A stretch of 64,000 nucleotides of DNA. It comes from Algorimicrobium sediminis (GTDB lineage Bacteria; Bacteroidota; Bacteroidia; Flavobacteriales; Flavobacteriaceae). The notes below the pieces were generated by a model that ran no database searches, was not told the origin of the DNA, and was given only the letters and a program-made list of their open reading frames with translations. The stretch spans positions 124,001 through 188,000 of the forward strand of contig NZ_JBHULS010000001.1 of the NCBI RefSeq assembly GCF_042684585.1. Direction: 5' to 3'. Within the stretch, counting starts at the first letter, position 1. Each line of letters starts with the position of its first letter. Shown piece after piece: positions 44,773-53,552 of the stretch. Made by a program: the position numbers and the translations under genes.

Positions 44773-45867
44773 ATGGTGATACTTCATATTTCTTATGCTA
44801 GCACTTGGGGTGGAGGCGAGCAGCAAATGATTGATTTGATTCATGCTTTAAACGATCTGGGTATTAAAAATCCGCTTGTTTGTTTTAAAAATTCGGCGCT
44901 ACATAAATATGTGGTGAAAAATAATCTGGATTTTGTTAGCATCGAAACTAAAAATCTGAAAAGTTTACAACATATAATAAAAAATAGCGAGGCTAACTTA
45001 TTGCACATTCATACTGGTAGTTTTATTAAGGATTTTATTCTTTTAAACATATTTTACGGACTTTCCATTCCCTGTGTTTATACGATTAATGGAATTATGC
45101 GTAAAAAGAGTTTTATGAGTCGGTTAAAGTATAATTACTCTAAAATAGATGCCATTCATTTTGTTTCTAATGCGGCTAAAAATCATTTTAAAAATGAGGT
45201 AGCCTTTAAAAAGTCCTATAAAAAATTACATACTATCTATGATGGAATTCAAGTGAATAACGCCAAATTACCAATAGATACCAACGTAATTACTAATTTA
45301 TCAAATAATCCAGACGCTTTTTTTGTTGGCAATGTTGCAAATCATACACGTGCAAAAAACTTAATATCGTTTATTGAAACCGCAAAAATTCTGGTGCATG
45401 ATATGGGGATGAAAAACCTTAAGTTTGTCCAAATTGGGCGTGAAAGTAAATTAACAGAACCCTTAAATCAAGCCATAATAGATTACGATTTATCAAATCA
45501 TGTTTTTTTATTGGGCTTTATAGAAAACGCACAGGCCTATATTTCTCTGTTTGATACACTTTTAATAACTTCCAATAGAGAGGGGTTGCCTTTAACAATT
45601 ATGGAAGCTTTTAAACATAATGTTCCCGTTGTTAGTACAGATGCTGGCGGTATCCCGGAAGCTATTGAAACGGGTGAAAATGGATTTTTATCGCCTATAA
45701 ACGATCATAAAGGTTTGGCCTTACAGATTTTAGAATTGCGTAATAACAAACAACTTGCTGTCAAATTTGCCACCCGTTCTCAAGCTATATTGCAAGAGCG
45801 TTTTACCGCGAATAAAATGGGCGAAAACACCTTAAAATTATATAATTCGATATTACATGGAAACTAA
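44773..45867 (+). CDS. GT4 glycosyltransferase
   Basis: 364 residues, GT-B fold. SYASTWGGGEQQMIDL is the N-terminal Gly-rich loop; NREGLPLTIMEAFKHNVPVVSTDAGGIPEAIETGENG is the C-terminal donor-binding EX7E motif. It is cytoplasmic or peripheral to the inner membrane. It overlaps the next GT2 gene by 11 bases. The sugar is unknown. Confidence 0.9.
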   Translation: MVILHISYASTWGGGEQQMIDLIHALNDLGIKNPLVCFKNSALHKYVVKNNLDFVSIETKNLKSLQHIIKNSEANLLHIHTGSFIKDFILLNIFYGLSIPCVYTINGIMRKKSFMSRLKYNYSKIDAIHFVSNAAKNHFKNEVAFKKSYKKLHTIYDGIQVNNAKLPIDTNVITNLSNNPDAFFVGNVANHTRAKNLISFIETAKILVHDMGMKNLKFVQIGRESKLTEPLNQAIIDYDLSNHVFLLGFIENAQAYISLFDTLLITSNREGLPLTIMEAFKHNVPVVSTDAGGIPEAIETGENGFLSPINDHKGLALQILELRNNKQLAVKFATRSQAILQERFTANKMGENTLKLYNSILHGN

Positions 45868-46657
45868 ATTAGTATTATTACTAACCACTTATAACTGGCC
45901 AGAAGCACTAGAATTGGTTTTAATGAGTATAAAAAATCAAACCGTGTTGCCCTATCAAGTTATTGTAGCTGATGATGGCTCAACAGAGGAAACAAGACGT
46001 TTAATACAGACATATCAAGAAAATTTTCCAGTTCCTTTAATTCATATATGGCATGAAGATAAAGGTTTTAGACGTTCGGCTATTTTGAATTTGGCCATTT
46101 CGAAAACTACAGCAGATTATATTGTTCAAATTGATGGCGATTGTATCATTGATAAAAATTTCATAAAAAATCATAAAAATTCTTTAGAAAAAAAAACCTA
46201 TTTATTTGGCTCTAGAGTGAGTATTAAAGCCGATTTTTTATCCGAATTGTTCAATAAAAAAATAGTGTCTTTCTCCTATTTTTCAAAAGGTATTAAAAAA
46301 CGAAATAGAACCATTTATATGCCGTTTTTAGGATCTATTTTATACCGAAAAAACAACGAACTTTCCAAGAAGTTGCGCGGTTGTAATTTATCGTACTGGC
46401 GATCAGATTTTATCGAAATTAATGGTTATAATGAGGATATGACTGGTTGGGGCCGAGAAGATTCGGAATTAATAACTCGCATGATGAATAAAGGTGTACA
46501 GGGAAAACGTTTAAAATTTCAGGCTATTCTTTATCATATTTGGCACAAAGAAAGCTCTAAAAGCAATTTGAATATTAATCATGAAATTCAAGAAAAAGCA
46601 AAAAAAGAGAATTTAATAAGCTGTAAAAACGGTATAAATAAATATTTAAATGATTAA
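45857..46657 (+). CDS. GT2 glycosyltransferase with galactosyltransferase-like C-terminal region
   Basis: 266 residues. GT-A domain with TTYNWPEALELVLMSIKNQT, VIVADDGSTEET and acid motif QIDGDCIID. The second part (GCNLSYWRSDFIEINGYNEDMTGWGREDSEL, about 178-208) is the GT7C-type region found in chondroitin-polymerase-like bacterial enzymes. No membrane segment. It overlaps both neighbours (11 and 8 bases), so the three genes are translated together. Confidence 0.88.
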   Translation: METKLVLLLTTYNWPEALELVLMSIKNQTVLPYQVIVADDGSTEETRRLIQTYQENFPVPLIHIWHEDKGFRRSAILNLAISKTTADYIVQIDGDCIIDKNFIKNHKNSLEKKTYLFGSRVSIKADFLSELFNKKIVSFSYFSKGIKKRNRTIYMPFLGSILYRKNNELSKKLRGCNLSYWRSDFIEINGYNEDMTGWGREDSELITRMMNKGVQGKRLKFQAILYHIWHKESSKSNLNINHEIQEKAKKENLISCKNGINKYLND

Positions 46658-47417
46658 AAACGGCAGGGTTAATAACGAGTTTTTAGCGCATGAAGCCTAT
46701 TTAAATAGTATCATTGAAAATTATGATACAACTGGAGAAAATTTTGGAAATCAAGATCGGAACTCCCTTAAATTATTTGATTTAAATGGATTAACTATTA
46801 ACGTAAAATCCTTTAAAATTCCCAATTTGGTGAATCAAATTGCCTATCGTTTTTTTAGAAAAAGTAAAGCACAACGGTCTTTTGAATATGCTAACCGGCT
46901 TTTAGAGCTGCATATTGGTACACCACAACCCATTGCTTATTTTGAATATAAAACACCGTTCTTATATAAGAAGAGTTACTATATGAGTGCCCATTTGCCC
47001 TACGATTTAACGTATAGGGAATTAACAACAGATTTAAAATATCCAAATCATGAAGCCATTTTGCGGGCTTTTACACGTTTTACCTTTAGTTTGCATAAAG
47101 CCGGTGTTAATTTTTTAGATCATTCGCCTGGGAACACGTTGATTCAATTAAATGGTGGAACCTATAAATTTTATTTAGTGGATTTGAATCGAATGGAATT
47201 TGGTACTTTGGATTTTGAAACACGGATTAAAAATTTCGCTAGGCTAACGATTCATAAATCTATGGTAGAAGTTATGAGTGATGAATATGCCAAATTAAGC
47301 GGTTATGATTATGAGCGTGTTTTTAATTTAATGTGGGCAGAAACCGAAGCTTTTCAATATAGATTTCATAGAAAAAGACGCCTTAAAAACAAGATTTTCT
47401 TCTGGCGTAAAAAATAA
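46650..47417 (+). CDS. Kdo/LPS-core kinase-like protein (InaA family)
   Basis: 255 residues, kinase-like fold. Catalytic loop with Asp157 and Asn162 (LDHSPGN), metal-binding Asp178 in LVDLNRMEF. N-terminal lobe includes the lysine-bearing NVKSFKIPNLVNQI strand. These proteins phosphorylate Kdo or heptose in LPS core, so this one is likely to act on the LPS inner core; the site is not known. The start ATGATTAA overlaps the previous stop by 8 bases. Its stop is one base from the stop of the convergent GT2 gene. Confidence 0.85.
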   Translation: MIKNGRVNNEFLAHEAYLNSIIENYDTTGENFGNQDRNSLKLFDLNGLTINVKSFKIPNLVNQIAYRFFRKSKAQRSFEYANRLLELHIGTPQPIAYFEYKTPFLYKKSYYMSAHLPYDLTYRELTTDLKYPNHEAILRAFTRFTFSLHKAGVNFLDHSPGNTLIQLNGGTYKFYLVDLNRMEFGTLDFETRIKNFARLTIHKSMVEVMSDEYAKLSGYDYERVFNLMWAETEAFQYRFHRKRRLKNKIFFWRKK

Positions 47418-47418
47418 G

Positions 47419-48177
47419 CTACTCGTTATTTTTCCAGAGTTGATGTAGTTTAATGTATTTTAAAAATGTGACATTATACGTTTGTACACAGATTATAAAT
47501 CCGTTTAAACCATCCAAAAAGCCAAGTCGTAAAAAATACGCCTTAAAAAAGGCCCATGATGGTCGGTAAATAATTTTCCAGATAGACGACTTTTTTCCTA
47601 ATTTATAATAGGCTTCAGCAGCAATTGATGAAAACCGTTCCACTTTTAAATTATGCTCTTGGTAGTCCTTATATATCCAATGTAATAAATTACCATCTAA
47701 TTTACCGGCACGATTCCCAGCTTTAAGCGTGTAACAATCATGCGGGTTAATGCCTTTCCATTCGCCACTATTTTTTTTAAAGAGGCGTAATTTTTTATCA
47801 GGATACCAATCGGAATGTTTAATCCATTGGCCGCAATAATTATTCAAGCGTTTGCAGTAATAGCCATCAAATTTCCAATTTTTTTTGGTCTCTAAAACTG
47901 ATTTTTGTAAAGGTTTAGATAGCGCCTCATCGCCGTCCAGAGATATAATATAATTATAATTAGCCTGTGTAATAGCATAATTTTTTTGCTCAATATAACC
48001 TTCAAAAGCCCGTTGAATAAAAGTCACGTTAAAAGCTTTGCATATATTTGGTGTGCTATCTGTTGAAAAAGAATCTATCACAATAATTTCATCTGCAATA
48101 CCAGTAAGCGAGGTAAGGCATTTTTCCAAATGCTCTTCCTCATTATAGGTGATTATTACGGCAGATAATTTAATCAT
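47419..48177 (-). CDS. GT2 glycosyltransferase, WaaE/KdtX-like
   Basis: 252 residues from ATG at 48177; longer upstream readings run into the previous gene. Starts MIKLSAVIITYNEEEHLEKCL, has DEIIVIDSFSTDSTP and ISLDGDEALS, the pattern of WaaE-type glucosyltransferases that add a sugar to heptose I of LPS core. A C-terminal amphipathic or membrane-near helix region (about 200-230) is present. Overlaps the GT9 gene by 8 bases (ATGATTAA). Confidence 0.88.
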   Translation of the reverse strand: MIKLSAVIITYNEEEHLEKCLTSLTGIADEIIVIDSFSTDSTPNICKAFNVTFIQRAFEGYIEQKNYAITQANYNYIISLDGDEALSKPLQKSVLETKKNWKFDGYYCKRLNNYCGQWIKHSDWYPDKKLRLFKKNSGEWKGINPHDCYTLKAGNRAGKLDGNLLHWIYKDYQEHNLKVERFSSIAAEAYYKLGKKSSIWKIIYRPSWAFFKAYFLRLGFLDGLNGFIICVQTYNVTFLKYIKLHQLWKNNE

Positions 48178-49237
48178 GTGTATGTAATTTTTGTAAAAAT
48201 ACTTGTAATTTCTCGGCAAACAAATCTGGTGTAAATTTTTGATATAGTGCCAAAGCATTGGGCTTCATGTCTTTTTCGGTTTGGCCAATATACAATTGGG
48301 GCTTGTAATCTTTTAAATGTACGGATTCATTTACGGTTTCTTCCTCAAAAATATTCCAAGTATCCTTATCAATCCAGGTTGAAAAAATGGTAAATGTCCT
48401 TATATTTAATGCTTTTGCCATATTTACAGCACCACCTTCATTACCAATTAACGCATGACAATGTGCTGTGAGTGCTAAAAATTCGCGCAGGCTTTTCCCA
48501 AATAAATTCATATAAATATGTTGTTGGGTTTGTGGTTGGCATAAATTAAAAATAGCTTGGGCTTCTGTTTCTTGTTTGGGTATATAATTAAATAAAATTT
48601 GAGCCTTACACGTACTTACAATGGTATCAATTACCTGTGCCATATATTCAAACGGATAGGTTTTATTGGTGCCACTTCCTAAAACACTAATCATAACAAG
48701 TGCTTGTTGAAAATTAATGCCGTTTGAGATTAGAAATTGTTTACTACTTTCAAGTTCGGAAGTAGTCATATAAATTTTTGGCGTGGCCGTTTTTAAATAT
48801 ATATCCAAAGGTTCCAATAGTTGCAGACGGTTTACAATTGCCAAACCGCAGTCTTGTACCGTTTGTTTGGCTCGTTTTATAGTGTGTGTATATATAAATG
48901 AAGAATAGGCTTTGTGATAGGAAATTTTAATTTTGGCGCCAGACAAAGCGGTTATTAAATTACTCGATATTTTGGAGTACACATCAATAACCACATCGTA
49001 TTTGGCTTTTTTTATAGTTTTGGCTAAAATCCACAGGGCTTTTTTGCTTTTTTCGGCTTGCGGTGTAAATTCTATAATACGATCAATATACGGATTATTT
49101 TCAACCACAGGAACCGTATGCGTATGGATTAAATAATCCAATTGCGCATCCGGATAATGCGCACGCAGGGCTTCAAATAGTACTGTAGACGTCAGCACAT
49201 CACCAATCATTTTTTGCTGTATAATTAATACTTTCAA
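48170..49237 (-). CDS. GT9 heptosyltransferase-family protein, TTG start
   Basis: 355 residues, ADP-heptose:LPS heptosyltransferase fold (GT-B). KVLIIQQKMIGDVLTSTVLFEALRAHYP is the N-terminal strand-loop of the family and SVLGSGTNKTYPFEYM and GNEGGAVNMAKALNI are acceptor and donor motifs. The start is TTG at 49237; the first ATG is nine codons further and would remove the first beta strand. Inner-core LPS assembly is likely, together with the GT2 gene it overlaps. Confidence 0.88.
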   Translation of the reverse strand: MKVLIIQQKMIGDVLTSTVLFEALRAHYPDAQLDYLIHTHTVPVVENNPYIDRIIEFTPQAEKSKKALWILAKTIKKAKYDVVIDVYSKISSNLITALSGAKIKISYHKAYSSFIYTHTIKRAKQTVQDCGLAIVNRLQLLEPLDIYLKTATPKIYMTTSELESSKQFLISNGINFQQALVMISVLGSGTNKTYPFEYMAQVIDTIVSTCKAQILFNYIPKQETEAQAIFNLCQPQTQQHIYMNLFGKSLREFLALTAHCHALIGNEGGAVNMAKALNIRTFTIFSTWIDKDTWNIFEEETVNESVHLKDYKPQLYIGQTEKDMKPNALALYQKFTPDLFAEKLQVFLQKLHTHD

Positions 49238-49439
49238 ATGAATTTTTTTAAGTTAAATTTAGAATCTTCTCGTTCTTAAATTCTTGATATATTAAATTAA
49301 TAAGGTATTCCAACGAAATAAATAAGCGAGCTAATAACCTATTAACCCAATAACAATTCGAAAAAAAAGGTATAAACTTCAAGCCAATTGGTTTTTTAAG
49401 CACTCCATTTTAAAAACAGCGACTGCAAATTAAATTAAA

Positions 49440-50255
49440 CTAAACCGCAACATCGTATTCGCGTAAAGCATCATTTAGAGATGTTTTTTTATTTGTGCTT
49501 TCTTTACGTTTCCCAATAATTAAAGCACAAGGTACTTGAAATTCTCCAGCAGGAAATTTTTTGGTGTAACTACCAGGAATTACCACAGATCGTGCGGGTA
49601 CAATGCCTTTCATTTCAACGGGTTCGCTACCCGTAACATCAATAATCTTGGTGCTCATGGTAAGTACAACATTGGCGCCTAAAACGGCTTCTTTTTCAAT
49701 TTTCACACCTTCCACTACAATACAACGAGACCCAATAAAAGCACCATCTTCAATAATAACTGGTGCCGCTTGAAGGGGTTCTAAAACACCACCAATTCCA
49801 ACACCACCAGAAAGGTGTACATTTTTACCAATTTGAGCGCAACTACCAACGGTAGCCCAGGTATCTACCATAGTTCCTTCGTCTACATACGCGCCAATAT
49901 TTACATAGCTAGGCATTAAAATAACCCCGCTTGAAATATAAGCACCATGGCGAGCCACGGCATTTGGCACGACACGAATCCCTTTGTCTTGATACCCTCT
50001 TTTTAAAGGAATTTTGTCATGATATTCAAAAATACCAACTTCCAAAGTTTCCATTTTCTGAATTGGAAAATACAATACTACGGCCTTTTTAACCCACTCA
50101 TTTACCTGCCAACCATTAGGTGTAGGTTCCGCCACGCGCAGGGTTCCAGCGTCCAGTAAGTCAATAACATTTTTTATGCTATTTATGGTTAATTCGTTGG
50201 TAAGTAATGCGCGGTTATCCCAGGCATCTTCAATTATTTGTTGTAGTTGCTTCAT
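49440..50255 (-). CDS. dapD: Tetrahydrodipicolinate N-succinyltransferase
   Basis: 271 residues, full length. It makes N-succinyl-2-amino-6-ketopimelate in the lysine/diaminopimelate pathway. A helical N-terminal domain leads to a left-handed beta helix of hexapeptide repeats (YVNIGAYVDEGTMVDTWATVGSCAQIG; IEDGAFIGSRCIVVEGVKIEKEAVLGANVVL). Cytoplasmic trimer by homology. Single-gene unit: the -7 box is at 50314-50307, back to back with ruvX. The 202 bases to the next gene (49238-49439) show nothing I recognise. Confidence 0.97.
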   Translation of the reverse strand: MKQLQQIIEDAWDNRALLTNELTINSIKNVIDLLDAGTLRVAEPTPNGWQVNEWVKKAVVLYFPIQKMETLEVGIFEYHDKIPLKRGYQDKGIRVVPNAVARHGAYISSGVILMPSYVNIGAYVDEGTMVDTWATVGSCAQIGKNVHLSGGVGIGGVLEPLQAAPVIIEDGAFIGSRCIVVEGVKIEKEAVLGANVVLTMSTKIIDVTGSEPVEMKGIVPARSVVIPGSYTKKFPAGEFQVPCALIIGKRKESTNKKTSLNDALREYDVAV

Positions 50256-50306
50256 AATATTTATCTTGCTTTCTTAATGTTCTAAAAAAAATAGCGCTGT
50301 TTGTTA

Positions 50307-50314
50307 CAAAGATA
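50307..50314 (-). promoter_or_regulatory. -7 box of dapD
   Basis: CAAAGATA on plus is TATCTTTG on minus, exact match, 52 bases before the dapD ATG. A CAA at 50341 is 26 bases away, slightly long for -33. Confidence 0.5.
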
Positions 50315-50361
50315 TAGTTATAATTGAAATTTAAATGTCACAATTGTTTTTATTGGCAGAC

Positions 50362-50395
50362 TTGTAAGGCTATTTATATTTTAATAGTAACTTTG
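50362..50395 (+). promoter_or_regulatory. ruvX promoter with almost no leader
   Basis: TTG 50362-50364, 23-base spacer, TAACTTTG 50388-50395. Transcription would begin near 50400 and the ruvX ATG is at 50402, so the mRNA would be leaderless or nearly so. Confidence 0.6.
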
Positions 50396-50401
50396 CCAGC
50401 T

Positions 50402-50821
50402 ATGGGACGCATATTAGCAATAGACTACGGTAAGGTACGAACAGGTATAGCTGTAACAGATGAACTTCAAATAATAGCATCAGGATTAACAACCGTTGAA
50501 ACCCCTAATTTATTGAAATTTTTATTGAATTATATTGAAACGGAAACCGTTGACTTATTTCTGGTTGGTGAGCCCAAACAAATGAATAATATGCCCTCCG
50601 AAAGCGAAGCACTTATTAAGCCGTTTTTAAAAACCTTACAAAAAGCCATACCCCAAATTCCTGTGGAGCGTGTAGATGAACGGTTTACGTCTAAAATGGC
50701 ATTCCAAACCATGATAGATAGTGGGTTGTCCAAAAAAAAGCGTCGTAATAAAGCTCTGATAGACGAAATTAGCGCCACCTTAATTCTGCAAAGCTATTTA
50801 GAAGCTCAAAAACGATTTTAA
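50402..50821 (+). CDS. ruvX: Putative pre-16S rRNA nuclease RuvX/YqgF
   Basis: 139 residues from ATG at 50402; a longer in-frame reading from 50324 would begin at TTG and read through the promoter. RNase H-like fold with catalytic Asp8 in LAIDYGKVRTGIA, VGEPKQ, and the acidic VDERFTSKMA. YqgF trims the 5' end of 16S rRNA in E. coli and is also called a Holliday-junction resolvase-like protein. It sits divergent to dapD. Cytoplasmic. Confidence 0.93.
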   Translation: MGRILAIDYGKVRTGIAVTDELQIIASGLTTVETPNLLKFLLNYIETETVDLFLVGEPKQMNNMPSESEALIKPFLKTLQKAIPQIPVERVDERFTSKMAFQTMIDSGLSKKKRRNKALIDEISATLILQSYLEAQKRF

Positions 50822-51143
50822 AACTAACAGGTTTTTTTCGGTTTCGCTTTTAGTAATTTATAACATAGTTTTCAGTTTTACCGTTTGTCGAATGGGCTTA
50901 AAAACAAGCTTTTTTTGCTGTAAAAGCAAGTCGTTTTTGGGATAAATTTTTTCTTTTATATTCTCTTTTTTAGCCTTTATACACATATAAAAGTAAGTGT
51001 AAATTAGTTGAAAATAGGGCATTTATCGATTAAATGTAAGCCCAAGCCACCTTAACGATTATATCTTGTGTTTCAACAAAATAATTCTACTTGTACCGTT
51101 CATCGACTGTATCTTTGTACACGTATAAAAGAAGTCTTAACGA
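50822..51143. other. 322-base non-coding stretch
   Basis: No gene. It holds a hairpin GGGCATTTA...TAAATGTAAGCCC (51017-51043), a 14-base near-repeat TACACRTATAAAAG at 50980-50993 and 51118-51131, and the promoter of the next small gene at its right end. The rest is AT-rich. Confidence 0.6.
51091..51117 (+). promoter_or_regulatory. Promoter of the small secreted protein
   Basis: TTG 51091-51093, 16-base spacer, TATCTTTG 51110-51117. It leads to the ATG at 51144 with a leader of about 20 bases. Confidence 0.65.
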
Positions 51144-51392
51144 ATGAAGCATTTTTTCTTAATCGGTATGTTTATGTTTGGTAGTTTTTTTAGTGTTCAG
51201 GCACAAAACAGTTTGGAGCCCGTTACAACTATAAAATCAATGCCTATTGCCATAAACCAGGCGTCAAGCTGTTCGGTTTTACCACAGGATATTGCTGCCA
51301 GAAAAAAAGACATTCTTACCAAAAAAATTGAATCGAAAATAAACGGTAAAATAAATTTATTTACCCTAAAAGAAACCCGCGTTATTTGTTAA
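51144..51392 (+). CDS. Small secreted protein of unknown function
   Basis: 82 residues. A signal peptide (MKHFFLIGMFMFGSFFSVQAQ, here 21 residues with the cut after VQA) leaves a mature part of about 62 residues with two cysteines, one in QASSCSVL and one as the very last residue. A Lys-rich stretch (ARKKDILTKKIESKINGK) lies in the middle. I recognise no family. A full promoter and a strong terminator bracket it, so the gene is likely real and transcribed alone. Confidence 0.7.
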   Translation: MKHFFLIGMFMFGSFFSVQAQNSLEPVTTIKSMPIAINQASSCSVLPQDIAARKKDILTKKIESKINGKINLFTLKETRVIC

Positions 51393-51421
51393 AGAAAAGC
51401 AGATACACACGGAAATAACGC

Positions 51422-51449
51422 AAAACGCCCATTTTAAGGGCGTTTTTTT
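51422..51449 (+). terminator. Terminator of the small secreted protein gene
   Basis: AAAACGCCC / GGGCGTTTT stem, loop ATTTTAA, followed by T-run. Its T-run supplies the TTTG that may act as -33 of the def promoter. Confidence 0.88.
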
Positions 51450-51480
51450 GTGCGTATATATGAGAGTTGTTGTATTTTTG
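51447..51480 (+). promoter_or_regulatory. def promoter
   Basis: TTTG 51447-51450, 22-base spacer, TATTTTTG 51473-51480; leader of about 20 bases before the ATG at 51507. Confidence 0.65.
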
Positions 51481-51506
51481 CCCCTTAATTTATTGAAATA
51501 ATAATC

Positions 51507-52097
51507 ATGATATTACCTATTGTAGCCTACGGCGATCCAGTACTTAAAAAAGTAGCCAAGGACATTCCTGCAGATTATCCTAAATTGGATGAATTACTTC
51601 AAAACATGTACGAAACCATGTACAATGCTTTTGGTGTTGGACTTGCCGCGCCACAAATAGGTTTAGATATTCGGTTGTTTATTGTAGATACCACACCTTT
51701 TGCTGAAGACGAATCCTTATCCGAAGCCGAGCAAGCGGCGCTTACAGGCTTTAAAAAAACCTTTATAAATCCTAAAATTACAGAGGAAACAGGCGAGGAG
51801 TGGGTTTTTAATGAGGGTTGTTTAAGTATTCCAGATGTGCGTGAAGATGTATTTAGAAAACCAACCATTACCATTACATATTACGACGAAACATTTAAAG
51901 AACATACAGAAACGTATTCGGGTTTAATAGCACGGGTTATACAACATGAGTACGATCATATTGAAGGCGTTCTATTTACCGATAAATTATCGTCTTTAAA
52001 AAAACGCCTTATTAAAGGAAAGCTTACCAATATCTCTAAAGGTAAAATAAATGTCGATTACCGCATGCGTTTTCCAAGTCAAAAAAAGAAACGATAA
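51507..52097 (+). CDS. def: Peptide deformylase
   Basis: 196 residues. It removes the formyl group from the N-terminus of new proteins. The three class motifs are present: GVGLAAPQIG near residue 43, Cys105 in EGCLS, and H147/H151 in HEYDH with catalytic Glu148. An insert of about 15 residues between DTTPF and GFKKTFINP is a usual feature in Bacteroidota homologues. Cytoplasmic, ribosome-associated. Confidence 0.97.
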   Translation: MILPIVAYGDPVLKKVAKDIPADYPKLDELLQNMYETMYNAFGVGLAAPQIGLDIRLFIVDTTPFAEDESLSEAEQAALTGFKKTFINPKITEETGEEWVFNEGCLSIPDVREDVFRKPTITITYYDETFKEHTETYSGLIARVIQHEYDHIEGVLFTDKLSSLKKRLIKGKLTNISKGKINVDYRMRFPSQKKKR

Positions 52098-52150
52098 TAT
52101 TTGTAAAACAGTTGTAAACATTTGATATTTGCTTCCCTTAAAATAATACT

Positions 52151-52570
52151 ATGAGTTTAGAAAAAATATTAGCTATAGCTGGAAAACCTGGCTTATATAA
52201 AATGGTGGCACAAACACGTGGTGGTTTTATTGCCGAATCTTTATTGGATGGAAAAAAAACCTCTGTAGGTATTCAGCATAATGTTAGTGTATTAAGCGAA
52301 ATTGCAATTTACACCCTAACCGAAGAAAAACCTTTACGTGAGGTGTTAAAACTTATAAAGGAGAAAGAGTCTGGAAATGAAACACCTATAAGCCACAAAG
52401 ATAGTAAAGATAAATTGGAAGCCTATTTCTTTGAAGTGCTTCCAGATTACGACGAAGATCGTGTTTATCCTGGCGATATTAAAAAAATTATCCAGTGGTA
52501 TAATTTATTGCAAAAAAACGATTTATTGGATTTAGATGCAGAACCAGTTGCTGCCAATGAAGAAGAATAA
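52151..52570 (+). CDS. DUF5606 protein
   Basis: 139 residues, no signal or membrane helix. The start MSLEKILAIAGKPGLYKMVAQTRGGFIAESL is characteristic of a Bacteroidota-specific family with a small beta-rich N-terminal domain and a helical C-terminal part (DRVYPGDIKKIIQWYNLLQKND). Function is unknown. It follows def by 53 bases and ends at a terminator, so def-DUF5606 is likely one unit. Confidence 0.85.
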   Translation: MSLEKILAIAGKPGLYKMVAQTRGGFIAESLLDGKKTSVGIQHNVSVLSEIAIYTLTEEKPLREVLKLIKEKESGNETPISHKDSKDKLEAYFFEVLPDYDEDRVYPGDIKKIIQWYNLLQKNDLLDLDAEPVAANEEE

Positions 52571-52593
52571 AAAGTAATTTTTTAAATATTATT

Positions 52594-52625
52594 AATCCAG
52601 TAGTGCCTAGCTTACTGGATTTTTT
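52594..52625 (+). terminator. Terminator between DUF5606 and mazG
   Basis: AATCCAGTA / TACTGGATT nine-base stem, T-run to 52625. It shows that longer mazG readings starting near 52603 are not the real start. Confidence 0.85.
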
Positions 52626-52683
52626 GTTTCAGGATGCTTGCTATTCTGGGAAAATTAACCGTAATTTTATCAAAACCTATATT

Positions 52684-53463
52684 ATGAACAACAGAAAAGC
52701 CCAGTTGGAAGCCTTTAACCGGTTACTAACCATCATGGATGAATTACGCGAGCAATGCCCATGGGATAAGAAACAAACCATGGCAAGTTTACGCCATTTA
52801 ACTATTGAAGAAACCTACGAATTGGGCGATGCCATTTTAGATAATAATTTGGATGAGGTTAAAAAGGAGCTAGGCGATGTGTTGCTACATATTGTTTTTT
52901 ATGCCAAAATAGGTAGCGAAACCAATGATTTTGACATTGCCGATGTGTGCCATGCTATTTGCGATAAACTAATTAGCAGGCACCCCCATATTTACGGAAA
53001 TGTTACCGTAGCCAATGAAGCCGATGTAAAACGAAATTGGGAGAACTTAAAACTGAAAGAAGGGAAATCCAGTGTGCTAGAAGGTGTACCTAAAAGCTTA
53101 CCAGCTTTGGTAAAAGCCAATCGTATTCAGGATAAAGTAGCTGGTGTTGGTTTCGATTGGGAAGCCGACAATCAGGTTTGGGATAAGGTAATGGCAGAGC
53201 TTCAAGAGTTTAAAGATGAGGTGCAAGCTAAAAACCAGGTGGGTATGGAAAATGAATTTGGCGATTTGCTTTTTTCGCTAATAAACTACGCGCGCTTTTT
53301 AAAAATAGATCCAGAAAATGCACTGGAGCGCACCAATAAAAAATTTATAAACCGGTTCCAATTTTTAGAAACTAAAGCTAAAAGCATGAATAAAAACTTA
53401 CGTGATATGACCCTGGGTGAAATGGATGCTTTGTGGGAAGAGGCTAAATCGCATACACACTAA
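52684..53463 (+). CDS. mazG: Nucleoside triphosphate pyrophosphohydrolase MazG
   Basis: 259 residues from ATG at 52684. Two all-alpha NTP pyrophosphatase units. Unit 1: REQCPWDKKQT, IEETYELGDAIL and KKELGDVLLHIVFYAKI, the EExxE...ExxD metal motif. Unit 2: EFKDEV and ENEFGDLLFSLINYARFL. It cleaves NTPs, including non-canonical ones, to NMP and pyrophosphate. Cytoplasmic. It is not the MazF toxin. A bidirectional terminator follows. Confidence 0.95.
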   Translation: MNNRKAQLEAFNRLLTIMDELREQCPWDKKQTMASLRHLTIEETYELGDAILDNNLDEVKKELGDVLLHIVFYAKIGSETNDFDIADVCHAICDKLISRHPHIYGNVTVANEADVKRNWENLKLKEGKSSVLEGVPKSLPALVKANRIQDKVAGVGFDWEADNQVWDKVMAELQEFKDEVQAKNQVGMENEFGDLLFSLINYARFLKIDPENALERTNKKFINRFQFLETKAKSMNKNLRDMTLGEMDALWEEAKSHTH

Positions 53464-53502
53464 TGGCTTTTAAGATAGTTTTTTAGATAATTTTAAAATT
53501 GT

Positions 53503-53539
53503 AAAAAAAAACCTGCTAAAGTAATTAGCAGGTTTTTTT
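53503..53539. terminator. Bidirectional terminator between mazG and DUF349 gene
   Basis: A8 - ACCTGCTAA / TTAGCAGGT - T7, with loop AGTAA. Serves both convergent genes. Confidence 0.9.
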
Positions 53540-53552
53540 GTTGCTTTAAAAC

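Noticed and set aside
52684..53463. MazEF toxin-antitoxin system
   Set aside because: This is MazG, a nucleotide pyrophosphohydrolase; no MazE or MazF is near.
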